The notes under the pieces are model-generated. The model was not told the origin of the DNA. It saw only the letters and a program-made list of their open reading frames with translations, and did no database searches. 46,313 nucleotides of DNA from Oscillospiraceae bacterium (GTDB lineage Bacteria; Bacillota; Clostridia; Oscillospirales; Ruminococcaceae): the NCBI GenBank assembly GCA_022769365.1, contig JALEJO010000058.1:1-46313 (forward strand), written 5' to 3'. Positions 35,978 through 44,588 of this stretch are shown piece by piece. Position numbers and translations under genes: made by a program. Positions within the stretch are counted from its first letter, which is position 1. Each line of letters begins with the position of its first letter.

Positions 35978-36745
35978 ATGAAGAACAAATTTTCAGAAGA
36001 AAACAAATCGGAAGATTATATCTACGGAAGAAATCCTGTTATTGAAGCACTTAAATCCGATGCTTCAATTGACTGCATTTATCTAAGCGGAAGAACAGGA
36101 ACACTTTCAAAAATTTATGGAATGGCAAGAGATAAGGGGATTGTTGTTAAACAAGTCACAGATGCAAAGCTTTCACAAATGACAGACAACGCTTCTCATC
36201 AGGGCGTTATGGCACAGGTTGCCTGTGGAAAATATATCAGCCTTGAAGAACTTATTGAAATTTCAAAAAACAAAAACAAGCCTGCTTTTATAATTTTATG
36301 TGATGAAATAGAAGACCCGCACAACCTTGGTGCAATAATAAGAACGGCTGAATCAGCAGGTGCAGACGGAATAATAATTCCAAAAAGAAGAAGTGCAACG
36401 CTTAATGCAACAGTCTATAAAACGTCAGCAGGTGCGGCAAGTTATCTGCCTGTTGCAAAGGTTTCAAATCTTTCTTCAGCCATTGAAACACTTAAAAAGA
36501 ATAATATTTGGATTTACGGCACAGACGCTTCTGGCGAATGTTACACCGACACGGATTTAACCGGAAATATCTGCCTTGTTATAGGTTCAGAAGGTTTCGG
36601 CATAGGCAAAAAAATTGCCTCTGAATGCGATTTTATGCTTAGTTTGCCTATGTATGGAAAAGTAACATCACTTAACGCATCAGTTGCGTCAGCTATATTT
36701 ATTTATGAGGCGGTAAGACAACGCCGCATAAAAGGAGTTGTATAA
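35978..36745 (+). CDS. rlmB: TrmH-family 23S rRNA (guanosine-2'-O) methyltransferase
   Basis: SPOUT methyltransferase acting on rRNA with SAM; RlmB methylates G2251 in E. coli numbering, though the exact target here is inferred. The 255 residues start with DYIYGRNPVIEAL, typical of the RlmB substrate-binding domain, followed by the SPOUT motifs DEIEDPHNLGAIIRTAES, LVIGSEGFGIG and LPMYGKVTSLNASVASAI, which forms the SAM-binding trefoil knot. No ribosome binding site lies directly upstream of the ATG; no other in-frame start is available after the stop at 35954. It leads a three-gene run. Confidence 0.93.
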   Translation: MKNKFSEENKSEDYIYGRNPVIEALKSDASIDCIYLSGRTGTLSKIYGMARDKGIVVKQVTDAKLSQMTDNASHQGVMAQVACGKYISLEELIEISKNKNKPAFIILCDEIEDPHNLGAIIRTAESAGADGIIIPKRRSATLNATVYKTSAGAASYLPVAKVSNLSSAIETLKKNNIWIYGTDASGECYTDTDLTGNICLVIGSEGFGIGKKIASECDFMLSLPMYGKVTSLNASVASAIFIYEAVRQRRIKGVV

Positions 36746-36748
36746 TAA

Positions 36749-39364
36749 ATGTCAGATAAAAAATATACACTTGAAGATATATTGAACGAATATTCTCCGG
36801 ACAGAAGCAAAGTTAAATACAGCAAAAAGTCAATGCCTGATGTTCCGACGGGTAAACTTGATACTCAGCAGATGCTTTCTGATACTGCAAATCACCCGAC
36901 AGACCTTGACGTTAAAAAAGATGATAACGAGGAATATTCCGACAACCGCTTTGAGCCTGCCTCACCATCTGAAGTGAATGAGGTAATAGAAACAGTCAAG
37001 CAAAAAAATCACGAAAAGAGGATGAGCGAGAAGCCTCTCAAGCCTGTTCATAACATACAGCCTGATAATCTTCTTCGTTCAAGAATTTCCTTTGTTAATT
37101 CGGCTGCAATGCGTGAAGAAAACAAAAATGTTCCGCAGGATACAGTTGAACCATATGATGAAGTTGTTGTAAAACACGACGAAACACCTTCAACAGAAGA
37201 CACAGGTATGTCTAAAATAAGAAAAATGGAAGACTCTACCCGTGCAAAGGAAATAAGAAAAAAGAAAAAGAATAAAAGATTTCGCAGCAAATCGGAATAC
37301 GATTATCAAAAAGAAACACCTGAAGGTGCATATACAGATGATACGTATGCTGAAGAATCAAAAAAACGTCAGCAGAAATCAAAGTATAATGACGGTAAAT
37401 ATATTCCTTTTGCAGAAGAAAGCGATATTGTTGAAGTAAAGGAAAGCAAAAGAAAAAAACGCCGTGTTGCCGATTCTGATTTTGATATTCATTCATTTTC
37501 TGATTCAGACGGCGGCGATGCACTTGATATTTCAATAGAAGAAAATCATAAAATCGAAGAAGAAAAGAAGAAGAGAAAAAAGAAAAAAGCTAAAGAAAAA
37601 TCTGAAAAATATTATGAAGATGCTGAACCTGACAACAAGAAAAGTATTCAGAAAGATATAAATTCGCTGAAAAGTGTTATTGCATCAAGAATTTTTATTC
37701 TTGCGGCACTTGCAGCACTCAGCGTTTTTATTTCAGCATCAAATCATTTTCATCTTGCAGTTTATGATTCACTTGTTGAAATGATAACTCAGCGAGGGGT
37801 AAGCCTTTTACATACTCTTCTTGGAGTAGGTGCAATTTTTGCAGCATTTCCAACGGTTAAATACGGAATAAGACGACTTTTCACGTTCCGTTCTGATTGT
37901 GATACAATGCCTGCGGCGGCAATTATTTGCAGTGTTATTTCATCAGCACTCATTGCGTTTACACCTGACCTTCTCGAAAAGGGACTTGTTCACCTGTTTA
38001 TGCCTGTTGCAATTGTAATGCTTATGGTAAATACATTTGGCAAGCTGCTTATTTTAAACAGAGCGTCAAAAAATATCAGATTCATTTCAAACGATTTTAA
38101 CTGGTACACTATGAAATGCGTTGAAAATGAAAAGAATGCTTCAACTTTAACACGTGGACTTATGAACAGATACCCTGTTCTTGCTTCAATGAGAAAAACT
38201 TCGTATCTTACGGACTTTTTAAACTATACTTATTCATCCGATGTAGCAGACAGATATTGTCGAAAAGCATCACCTGTTTTTGTTATTCTTTCAATATTGA
38301 CTACTGCCGGAATAACATTTTTAAAAAGCGGAAATATGACAATAATTGAATTGTTCAGCTTTGCTTTTTCAATTCTCACTTCACTTATAATACTTACAGG
38401 TTGTATGGGAATAACACTTGTTGTAAATATTCCTCTTGCAGATGCAACTAAAAAATTCAACGGCAGAGATGGTGCTGTACTTGGTTATCAGGGTGTTGAA
38501 GATTTCTACGATACAAATTCAGTTCTTTTGAATGCAAATCAAATATTTACATCAGGTTCTGTTAAACTTGGCGGAATAAAAATAATTTCCGATATTCAGA
38601 TGGAAGAAAATCTTTTTGCGGCGGCAAGTCTTGTAAATTACAGCGGAAGCGTTTTAAAAGATGTTTTTGCCAATGAAATAGTAAGTTCCGATAATAAATA
38701 TTATAATGTAAATAATTTCAAATATGAAGACAACTTTGGAATATGCGGCTGGATAAATAATAAACGTATTCTTCTTGGAAGTCGTGAAATGATGATAAAT
38801 CATAATATTGAAGGACTTCCTTCAAAATCAAAGGAAGAAAGCTATTGCAAGGGTAATTCAGAAGCCGTTTATCTTGCAGTTGCAGGAAACCTTGCAGCTT
38901 TATTTATAATAGAATTCAGTGCAGACAAAAAGACAAGAAAATACCTTGAAGAACTTGAAAAGAACAATATAAAAATTGTTATGAAAACGGTTGATTTCTT
39001 TGTTACAACAAAGAAACTTTCAACACTTTATGCCATTTCAGACGGATTTATAAGAGTTATCCCTGAATCACTTCATAGTGTTTTTGACGGTGAAACGGAA
39101 GATGTTGAAAAAACAGGTTCATCAGTTCTCTGTTCAGGCAGACTTTCAAGTATTTCAAGACTTATAACGGGAATCAGACATATAAGACAGGCATCACAGA
39201 TAGGCGTTTCCATTCAACTTATTTCTGCAATACTCGGTTTTTTAATAGGAGTTATATATATAGTTATGGGAGCATTCCCAAGCATAACAGCTTCACTTTT
39301 ATTTATATATCAGCTTTTATTTACAGTAATCACCGTTTTTGTTGCAAAACTCAGAAAAATTTAA
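36749..39364 (+). CDS. Degenerate P-type ATPase-like membrane protein with long charged N-terminus
   Basis: An 871-residue protein. Residues 1-310 are disordered, with lysine-rich clusters (EEEKKKRKKKKAKEK). From about 312 come membrane helices, with pairs near 390-430 and 505-560. The region 570-790 resembles a P-type ATPase P/N domain: RILLGSREMM, AVYLAVAGNLAALFIIEF then KTRKYLEELEKNNIKIVM. The final helices are preceded by RHIRQASQIG, like the end of heavy-metal ATPases. Catalytic motifs are lost: around Asp588 the sequence is YDTNSVLL instead of DKTGTLT, MKTVDF stands for LTGD, and no GDGxND is seen. Active pumping is unlikely. It lies 3 nt after rlmB and 15 nt before an LCP protein gene, so a cell-envelope or sensory role is possible. 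Confidence 0.7.
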   Translation: MSDKKYTLEDILNEYSPDRSKVKYSKKSMPDVPTGKLDTQQMLSDTANHPTDLDVKKDDNEEYSDNRFEPASPSEVNEVIETVKQKNHEKRMSEKPLKPVHNIQPDNLLRSRISFVNSAAMREENKNVPQDTVEPYDEVVVKHDETPSTEDTGMSKIRKMEDSTRAKEIRKKKKNKRFRSKSEYDYQKETPEGAYTDDTYAEESKKRQQKSKYNDGKYIPFAEESDIVEVKESKRKKRRVADSDFDIHSFSDSDGGDALDISIEENHKIEEEKKKRKKKKAKEKSEKYYEDAEPDNKKSIQKDINSLKSVIASRIFILAALAALSVFISASNHFHLAVYDSLVEMITQRGVSLLHTLLGVGAIFAAFPTVKYGIRRLFTFRSDCDTMPAAAIICSVISSALIAFTPDLLEKGLVHLFMPVAIVMLMVNTFGKLLILNRASKNIRFISNDFNWYTMKCVENEKNASTLTRGLMNRYPVLASMRKTSYLTDFLNYTYSSDVADRYCRKASPVFVILSILTTAGITFLKSGNMTIIELFSFAFSILTSLIILTGCMGITLVVNIPLADATKKFNGRDGAVLGYQGVEDFYDTNSVLLNANQIFTSGSVKLGGIKIISDIQMEENLFAAASLVNYSGSVLKDVFANEIVSSDNKYYNVNNFKYEDNFGICGWINNKRILLGSREMMINHNIEGLPSKSKEESYCKGNSEAVYLAVAGNLAALFIIEFSADKKTRKYLEELEKNNIKIVMKTVDFFVTTKKLSTLYAISDGFIRVIPESLHSVFDGETEDVEKTGSSVLCSGRLSSISRLITGIRHIRQASQIGVSIQLISAILGFLIGVIYIVMGAFPSITASLLFIYQLLFTVITVFVAKLRKI

Positions 39365-39379
39365 GGAGAGCATTAGACA

Positions 39380-40876
39380 ATGGCAGATTTACCACGTCCT
39401 AAGAAAAATAATCGTACTGTAAACACAGATGATGAAGAAACAGTCGTTATTAAAGTTGACGAAGTGCAATATGAAAAGCAGAATCTTGATAATGTAAATA
39501 CAGCGAAGATACCTGTTTCTCAGCAAAACAGTTACAGACAAAACGGAAATAATTATGGAAATAATTATAATCAGCAAGCCCCGAGATATACAGGTCCGAG
39601 GGCGGCTTCAAATAATCGTGGCGGCGGTCAGCACAGACCGCAGGCACCGTCTTATCATCAAAGCAGACCATCACAACCGCAAAACAGACGACCAAACAAT
39701 AATCAGGGTATGCCAAGACAGACGAGTCAGCCAAGACAGCAAGCAGGCAGACAGCAGTCGAACAGACAGAACAGCAGTCAACAATATTACGGAAACGGAC
39801 AGAACAGAAACGGTTATAACAATAATTATAATAGTGGTTATAACAATGGCTATTCACAGCGTCCACCGCAAAGACAGGCACCGCCTCCAAGACAACAGCA
39901 AAGCAGACCTGCACCAAGAAGGAGAAGAAGAGGTGGAATTGGTTCAAGAATACTGAAAACAATTCTCTTTTTTGTAGTTGGAATATTTATTGTTTACTCT
40001 GTTATAGTTCTTCTTTGCATTGCAAGAATGAATCGTGTTGACAGCGGACAAAGGTCAAGAACAGCAGGTGCTATGACTTCTTCAAGTGTTACAAATGTTC
40101 TTGTTATAGGAACGGACTCAAGAGATCCTTCGCAGGAGAACGGCAGATCGGACTCTATGATACTTGTTTCACTTAATTCCAAAACGCACAAAATGTATAT
40201 GTCATCTTTTATGAGAGATGCATATGTGGATATTCCCGGACATGGAAGTGCGAAGCTTAATGCTGCCTATTCATATGGCGGAGCGGATTTGCTTATGGAC
40301 ACAATCGAAGCAAATTACAATGTTAAAATAGACTCATATGTTTCAGTTACATTCAAAGGTTTTGCAGGCATAATAGATTCAGTCGGGGGAGTTAAAATAA
40401 CTCTTTCAGATGATGAAGCAAATGCACTTAATGTAATTCTTCAAAGTGAAGTTAATGAAATAATGGGCGACGATGTTAATGATGATTTGCTTTCAGGCGG
40501 TGGAACATATAAATTAGACGGTAAACAGGCTCTTTCATACAGCCGAATCCGTTACACAGGCAATGCCGACTTTGAAAGAACAGAAAGACAAAGAACGGTT
40601 ATGAATCAGGTTTTCAAGAAAATCAAGTCTTTAAATCCTGCATATATAGGTTCTCTTTTCAGCAAGTCGGTTCCGCAGCTTACAACGAATATGTCGGCGA
40701 GCGAACTTTATCTTTTATCTTTAAGACTTCCAACACTTTTAATATACGGCACACAGCAGCAGCAGATACCTGCTGACGGCACATGGTCGAATGGTTCAGC
40801 TGATGGACAAGATGTTTTGAAAGTCGATTTTGACGCTAATCAGAAAATTCTTGCTGATACTGTTTTTGCAGGATAA
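39380..40876 (+). CDS. LytR-CpsA-Psr (LCP) family phosphotransferase
   Basis: Attaches undecaprenyl-linked wall polymers to peptidoglycan outside the membrane. The 498-residue protein has an unusual cytoplasmic N-terminus of about 180 residues rich in Gln, Asn, Arg, Pro and Tyr, then a basic patch, a membrane helix at about 192-214 and the LCP domain from about 235. Domain landmarks are VLVIGTDSRD, GRSDSMILVSLN, MSSFMRDAYVDIPG, KLNAAYSYGG and the arginine motif SRIRYTGNADFERTERQR. The low-complexity N-terminus is unlike most LCP proteins. It follows the ATPase-like gene by 15 nt with AAGGAGA. Confidence 0.92.
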   Translation: MADLPRPKKNNRTVNTDDEETVVIKVDEVQYEKQNLDNVNTAKIPVSQQNSYRQNGNNYGNNYNQQAPRYTGPRAASNNRGGGQHRPQAPSYHQSRPSQPQNRRPNNNQGMPRQTSQPRQQAGRQQSNRQNSSQQYYGNGQNRNGYNNNYNSGYNNGYSQRPPQRQAPPPRQQQSRPAPRRRRRGGIGSRILKTILFFVVGIFIVYSVIVLLCIARMNRVDSGQRSRTAGAMTSSSVTNVLVIGTDSRDPSQENGRSDSMILVSLNSKTHKMYMSSFMRDAYVDIPGHGSAKLNAAYSYGGADLLMDTIEANYNVKIDSYVSVTFKGFAGIIDSVGGVKITLSDDEANALNVILQSEVNEIMGDDVNDDLLSGGGTYKLDGKQALSYSRIRYTGNADFERTERQRTVMNQVFKKIKSLNPAYIGSLFSKSVPQLTTNMSASELYLLSLRLPTLLIYGTQQQQIPADGTWSNGSADGQDVLKVDFDANQKILADTVFAG

Positions 40877-40903
40877 AATATTTTGTTTTTTTTGTAAATA
40901 TAC

Positions 40904-40932
40904 TTGATTTTTTTCAGAAAATCCTGTATAAT
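40904..40932 (+). promoter_or_regulatory. Promoter of fba
   Basis: TTGATT (40904-40909), 17 nt, TATAAT (40927-40932). Leader of about 60 nt. Confidence 0.85.
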
Positions 40933-40997
40933 AGTATAAGCGGAGTTTATCTGATAAAGCTAAACTCTTACAAAGAAATTTCAGGAGGAAATTATTC

Positions 40998-41861
40998 ATG
41001 TTAGTAAATGCTAAAGAAATGCTTGAAAAAGCAAGAGACGGCAAATATGCTGTTGGTCAGTTCAACATCAATAACCTTGAATGGACAAAGGCTATTCTTC
41101 TTACAGCAGAAGAATTAAAGTCACCTGTTATCCTTGGTGTATCTGAAGGTGCAGGCAAATATATGACAGGTTTTGAAACTGTTGCAGCTATGGTAAAGGC
41201 TATGGACGAATCACTTGGAATCACAGTTCCTGTTGCTCTCCACCTTGACCACGGTACATACGAAGGATGCTACAAGTGCATTAAGGCTGGTTTCTCTTCA
41301 ATAATGTTTGATGGTTCACACTATCCAATCGAAGAAAACGTTGCAAAGACAACTGAACTTGTAAACGTTGCACACGCTCTCGGTCTTTCAATCGAAGCTG
41401 AAGTTGGTGCTATCGGCGGTGAAGAAGACGGCGTTATCGGTAAGGGCGAATGTGCTGACCCAGCTGAATGCAAGCAGATTGCTGACCTCGGCGTTGATAT
41501 TCTTGCAGCAGGTATTGGTAACATCCACGGTGTATATCCTGCAAACTGGGAAGGTCTCAGCTTTGAAACTCTTGCAGCTGTTAAGGAAGCAGTTGGCGAT
41601 ATGCCACTCGTACTCCACGGCGGTACAGGTATTCCTGATGACCAGATTAAGAAGGCTATCTCACTCGGCGTTGCTAAGATCAATGTAAACACAGAATGCC
41701 AGCTCGTATTTGCTGAAGAAACAAGAAAGTACATTGAAGCAGGCAAGGACAAGCAGGGTAAGGGCTTTGACCCAAGAAAACTCCTCGCTCCTGGTACAGA
41801 AGCTATCAAGGCTAAAGTTAAGGAAAAGATGGAATTATTCGGTTCTGTTGGCAAGGCTTAA
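40998..41861 (+). CDS. fba: Class II fructose-bisphosphate aldolase
   Basis: Zinc-dependent glycolytic/gluconeogenic enzyme that cleaves fructose 1,6-bisphosphate to dihydroxyacetone phosphate and glyceraldehyde 3-phosphate. The 287 residues show the class II blocks: GQFNINNLEW at the start, HLDHGTYEGCYKCI with zinc-binding histidine, SIMFDGSHYPIEEN, EAEVGAIGGEEDG, GNIHGVYP, LHGGTGIP and KINVNTECQ. It lacks the long insertions of class IIA enzymes and fits class IIB. Codon use is noticeably richer in C-ending codons than its neighbours, as in highly expressed genes. AGGAGG precedes the ATG; the gene is monocistronic. Confidence 0.97.
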   Translation: MLVNAKEMLEKARDGKYAVGQFNINNLEWTKAILLTAEELKSPVILGVSEGAGKYMTGFETVAAMVKAMDESLGITVPVALHLDHGTYEGCYKCIKAGFSSIMFDGSHYPIEENVAKTTELVNVAHALGLSIEAEVGAIGGEEDGVIGKGECADPAECKQIADLGVDILAAGIGNIHGVYPANWEGLSFETLAAVKEAVGDMPLVLHGGTGIPDDQIKKAISLGVAKINVNTECQLVFAEETRKYIEAGKDKQGKGFDPRKLLAPGTEAIKAKVKEKMELFGSVGKA

Positions 41862-41887
41862 TCAAACTGAATATACTGAAAATTTTT

Positions 41888-41915
41888 ACCGTCTGCCTTT
41901 TGGCAGGCGGTTTTT
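41888..41915 (+). terminator. Terminator of fba
   Basis: ACCGTCTGCC (41888-41897) pairs with GGCAGGCGGT (41902-41911), one G-U pair, loop TTTT, followed by T-run. Confidence 0.93.
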
Positions 41916-41921
41916 CATTGC

Positions 41922-41954
41922 AAAAAATAACGTGGACTGCAAAAGCAATCCACG
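41922..41954 (-). terminator. Terminator of hpf
   Basis: On the minus strand CGTGGATTGC (41954-41945) pairs with GCAGTCCACG (41940-41931), with one C-A mismatch, around TTTT and is followed by TTATTTTTTG. It faces the fba terminator. Confidence 0.85.
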
Positions 41955-42029
41955 CTACTAAACTAAGAAGGGATAATTGACTATGAAGTCAATCTAATAT
42001 AATCAATAGGAAAACATTTTATTTCAGAA

Positions 42030-42554
42030 TTATTCGTCCTCAGGGACCATAACTGCATAGTCACCCTGTGAACGTCTGTAAACAACGTTTATATCGCCTG
42101 TTTCGGCATTTCTGAACATAAAGAAAGCATGTCCGAGCATTTCCATCTGGAGAACTGCTTCTTCTTCTGACATAGGGTGCATAATGAATTTCTTATGACG
42201 TGTAATATCAATCTGTTCTTCATCAACGCTGTCGTCAAAACTTGCAGCAAGTGCCTGTGACTTGATCTGTTTTGCAACCTTTGTTTTATTTCTGCGTATC
42301 TGACGAATAATCTTGTCAACATCTGCATCAAGAGCGTCACGTTTATCAGGAGCCTTCTGTTCAGCACGGAAGATCATATTGCTATATTTAACAGTAAGTT
42401 CTACTATAACGTCTGTTTTAACCTCTGAAATAACGATCTTTGCACTTGCTCCGTCACCGAAGAATTTGTCAAGTTTTGAATCGAGTTTATCCTGTGCATA
42501 TTCTGTGAAAGAATCGGATATTGTCATTTTTTTAGCTGTAATTTGTAAGTTCAT
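42030..42554 (-). CDS. hpf: Long-form ribosome hibernation promoting factor
   Basis: Binds the 30S decoding site in slow growth and, in the long form, dimerises 70S ribosomes into 100S particles. The 174 residues have the N-terminal S30AE domain (MNLQITAKKMTISDSFTEYA; basic RRNKTKVAKQ) and the C-terminal dimerisation domain (KFIMHPMSEEEAVLQMEML, then GHAFFMFRNAETGDINVVYRR). AGGAGG precedes the ATG, and a sigma-A promoter lies about 75 bp upstream. It is a single minus-strand gene with its own terminator. Confidence 0.96.
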   Translation of the reverse strand: MNLQITAKKMTISDSFTEYAQDKLDSKLDKFFGDGASAKIVISEVKTDVIVELTVKYSNMIFRAEQKAPDKRDALDADVDKIIRQIRRNKTKVAKQIKSQALAASFDDSVDEEQIDITRHKKFIMHPMSEEEAVLQMEMLGHAFFMFRNAETGDINVVYRRSQGDYAVMVPEDE

Positions 42555-42629
42555 GAAAGCTCAGCCTCCTGTTTTGTATAAATTTTTCAAAGATGCCTTT
42601 GTTTTTTGTTTCTCATCTTCGATGGTTAT

Positions 42630-42658
42630 ATTATAACATATTAACTAAAAAAATGCAA
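42630..42658 (-). promoter_or_regulatory. Promoter of hpf
   Basis: On the minus strand TTGCAT (42658-42653), 17 nt, TATAAT (42635-42630), with an extended TGT before the -10. Confidence 0.8.
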
Positions 42659-42737
42659 GTGTTTTTCGAAAAAAATATCAGAAAAGTCATAATTTTTTTC
42701 GCGGTGAATTTAATCGGTGAAATTTTGCCTAAAACTA

Positions 42738-42766
42738 TTGATAATTTCACTGAAATATATTATAAT
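42738..42766 (+). promoter_or_regulatory. Promoter of the FHA-SEDS-PBP operon
   Basis: TTGATA (42738-42743), 17 nt, TATAAT (42761-42766). It is divergent from the hpf promoter. Confidence 0.82.
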
Positions 42767-42809
42767 GTATATACCTCATATATTGAGAAAGGAGATTTTT
42801 TATTTAAGA

Positions 42810-43268
42810 ATGAATACGGAAAAAATAGGAGAGATAATATCGAAACTTTCGGGTTTTGGTGTTTTGTCTGTTGTTGTTTTGCTTGCAGTTTTTGTTTTCT
42901 GCGTTCTTGTAATAACAGCAAAGGCATTCAAAGAAAGAAAAATAGAAAATTTAAGATGGAACAAAGTCAGCAATCATACTGTTTTATGGGATAAATATGA
43001 TTCGGGCGACGTTATTCCGCTTGAAGCTGATGAAATACTTATCGGCAGACACGCCTCATCTGATATACGTTTCACTGATATGTCAATATCAAGATACCAC
43101 GCTGTTTTAACAGTTTCAAACGGCATATGGAGTGTTATTGACCTTGGTTCAAAGTCGGGAACTTATGTAAATGAAAGAAAAGTACAGAAAGCAGTTCTTC
43201 ACTTTAATGATGAATTAAGATTCGGAACAAAGAAAGTTATTATCAAAAAGACAAGGGGGAATATCTGA
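42810..43268 (+). CDS. Membrane-anchored FHA-domain protein
   Basis: A 152-residue protein with one N-terminal membrane helix at about residues 15-38 and a cytoplasmic forkhead-associated domain, which binds phosphothreonine peptides. FHA landmarks are ILIGRHASSDIRFTD, SISRYHAVL, IDLGSKSGTYVNERKV and the final strand FGTKKVIIK; the key Arg, Ser and Asn residues are present. I choose the ATG at 42810; the open frame runs upstream to 42717 but starts before or inside the promoter. AAAGGAG lies about 15 nt upstream, a long spacing. It leads an operon with a SEDS protein and a PBP. Confidence 0.88.
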   Translation: MNTEKIGEIISKLSGFGVLSVVVLLAVFVFCVLVITAKAFKERKIENLRWNKVSNHTVLWDKYDSGDVIPLEADEILIGRHASSDIRFTDMSISRYHAVLTVSNGIWSVIDLGSKSGTYVNERKVQKAVLHFNDELRFGTKKVIIKKTRGNI

Positions 43269-43270
43269 AA

Positions 43271-44587
43271 ATGATGAAAAACGGTCTTTCATACGGCGGA
43301 ACATTTTTTGCTGTTCTTCTTATGCATCTTATGATGCTCGGAGTCGTCTTGCTGAGAGGCAACTACGACCAGCCGACAGACATAATACCTCTTGCAGCGG
43401 CTGTTATAGGGCTTGATATAGCCTATTATATAGTTATGCGATTTTTTAAGCAAATGACTTATACAGTTGATTTTATGCTTTTGCTTATACTTAATATGAG
43501 TATTATTTTTCAATCGTGTTTTGGAAAAATCGGATTTGCATTTAAACATTTTATAACAGCAATTGCGGCACTTGTTTTTTGTCAGCTTGGATTTTTATTA
43601 TGCAAAAATCATACTTGGCTCCAGTCAAAAAAGAAATGGGGATATGCGGTTATAGGCGTGCTTATAGTTGTTATACTTCTTTTCACGGGAAGCAGAAGTA
43701 TGTGGATTGATTTCGGTGCGTTTACTTTACAGCCTTCTGAATTTATCAAACCTGCGTTTGTAATAATTGCGGCAACATCAATTATGGAACAGCACCAGAA
43801 AACAAAACTTTTATTTTTCTACACATCAAAGGAAACAATTGCCCTTACAATATGTGCATTACTTATTTTTGCGTTGCAGTGGTGGTGCAGAGATTTAGGA
43901 AGCTTGCCAACATTTGCCGCAGTTTACGGTTGTGCAATTATATGCAGACTTTGTTATCCGAGAGCAAAGCTTGACAAGAAAATGATAATTATTATCTGTT
44001 CTCTTGCGGTTGTTGTTATTGCAATAGCACTTAAAGTTGCACCGGCATATGTTCAGGAACGTCTTAAAGCTGATATATGGAGTCAGCAGCAGGGAAATGG
44101 TTATCAGCAGTGCAGAGCCTTAATAGCAATTGCTGCGGGCGGACTTTTCGGAAAAGGTCCTGGCTGCGGAAATCTTCATAATGTTTTTGCATATGATACG
44201 GATATAGTTTTCTCATCTATATGCGAAGAATGGGGACTTATAATGGCTTTACTTATGGTATGTATGATAATATTTATGGTACTTCTTTCATTTATCAATA
44301 TGCCGAGAAGCTATTTCCATACAACTCTTGTAATGGGTACAGCGGCAGTTTTCACTGTTCAGATGGCACTTAACATATTTGGTTCATGCAACCTTATACC
44401 TTTCACAGGCGTTACAATACCTTTTATATCAGCAGGGGGAAGTTCGATGATAACAAGCGGATTCCTTGCAGGAATGCTTAAAGCAGGACAGTCACCTGTT
44501 TTCAGAAATAAAACTCTTACAGAAAATAAAAGTAAAGCGGTTGTAAGAAGAAAACAGCCTGTACAGAGAATGAAGGGAAGTGTATAA
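43271..44587 (+). CDS. SEDS peptidoglycan glycosyltransferase (FtsW/RodA family)
   Basis: Polymerises lipid II into glycan strands. The 438-residue protein has about 10-11 membrane helices. Family features: SRSMWIDFGAFTLQPSEFIKPAFVII, the catalytic-loop-like RDLGSLP, GNGYQQCRALIAIAAGGLFGKGPG, ICEEWGLI and LIPFTGVTIPFISAGGSSM. It cannot be assigned by eye to division (FtsW), elongation (RodA) or sporulation (SpoVE), though linkage to a PbpA-like transpeptidase recalls RodA-PbpA pairs. It follows the FHA gene by 2 nt, and its end lies next to the PBP start. Confidence 0.93.
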   Translation: MMKNGLSYGGTFFAVLLMHLMMLGVVLLRGNYDQPTDIIPLAAAVIGLDIAYYIVMRFFKQMTYTVDFMLLLILNMSIIFQSCFGKIGFAFKHFITAIAALVFCQLGFLLCKNHTWLQSKKKWGYAVIGVLIVVILLFTGSRSMWIDFGAFTLQPSEFIKPAFVIIAATSIMEQHQKTKLLFFYTSKETIALTICALLIFALQWWCRDLGSLPTFAAVYGCAIICRLCYPRAKLDKKMIIIICSLAVVVIAIALKVAPAYVQERLKADIWSQQQGNGYQQCRALIAIAAGGLFGKGPGCGNLHNVFAYDTDIVFSSICEEWGLIMALLMVCMIIFMVLLSFINMPRSYFHTTLVMGTAAVFTVQMALNIFGSCNLIPFTGVTIPFISAGGSSMITSGFLAGMLKAGQSPVFRNKTLTENKSKAVVRRKQPVQRMKGSV

Positions 44588-44588
44588 A

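Noticed and set aside
41321-41854. A 177-codon minus-strand frame opposite fba
   Set aside because: Antisense shadow of a strongly codon-biased gene; no ribosome binding site and no recognisable domain.
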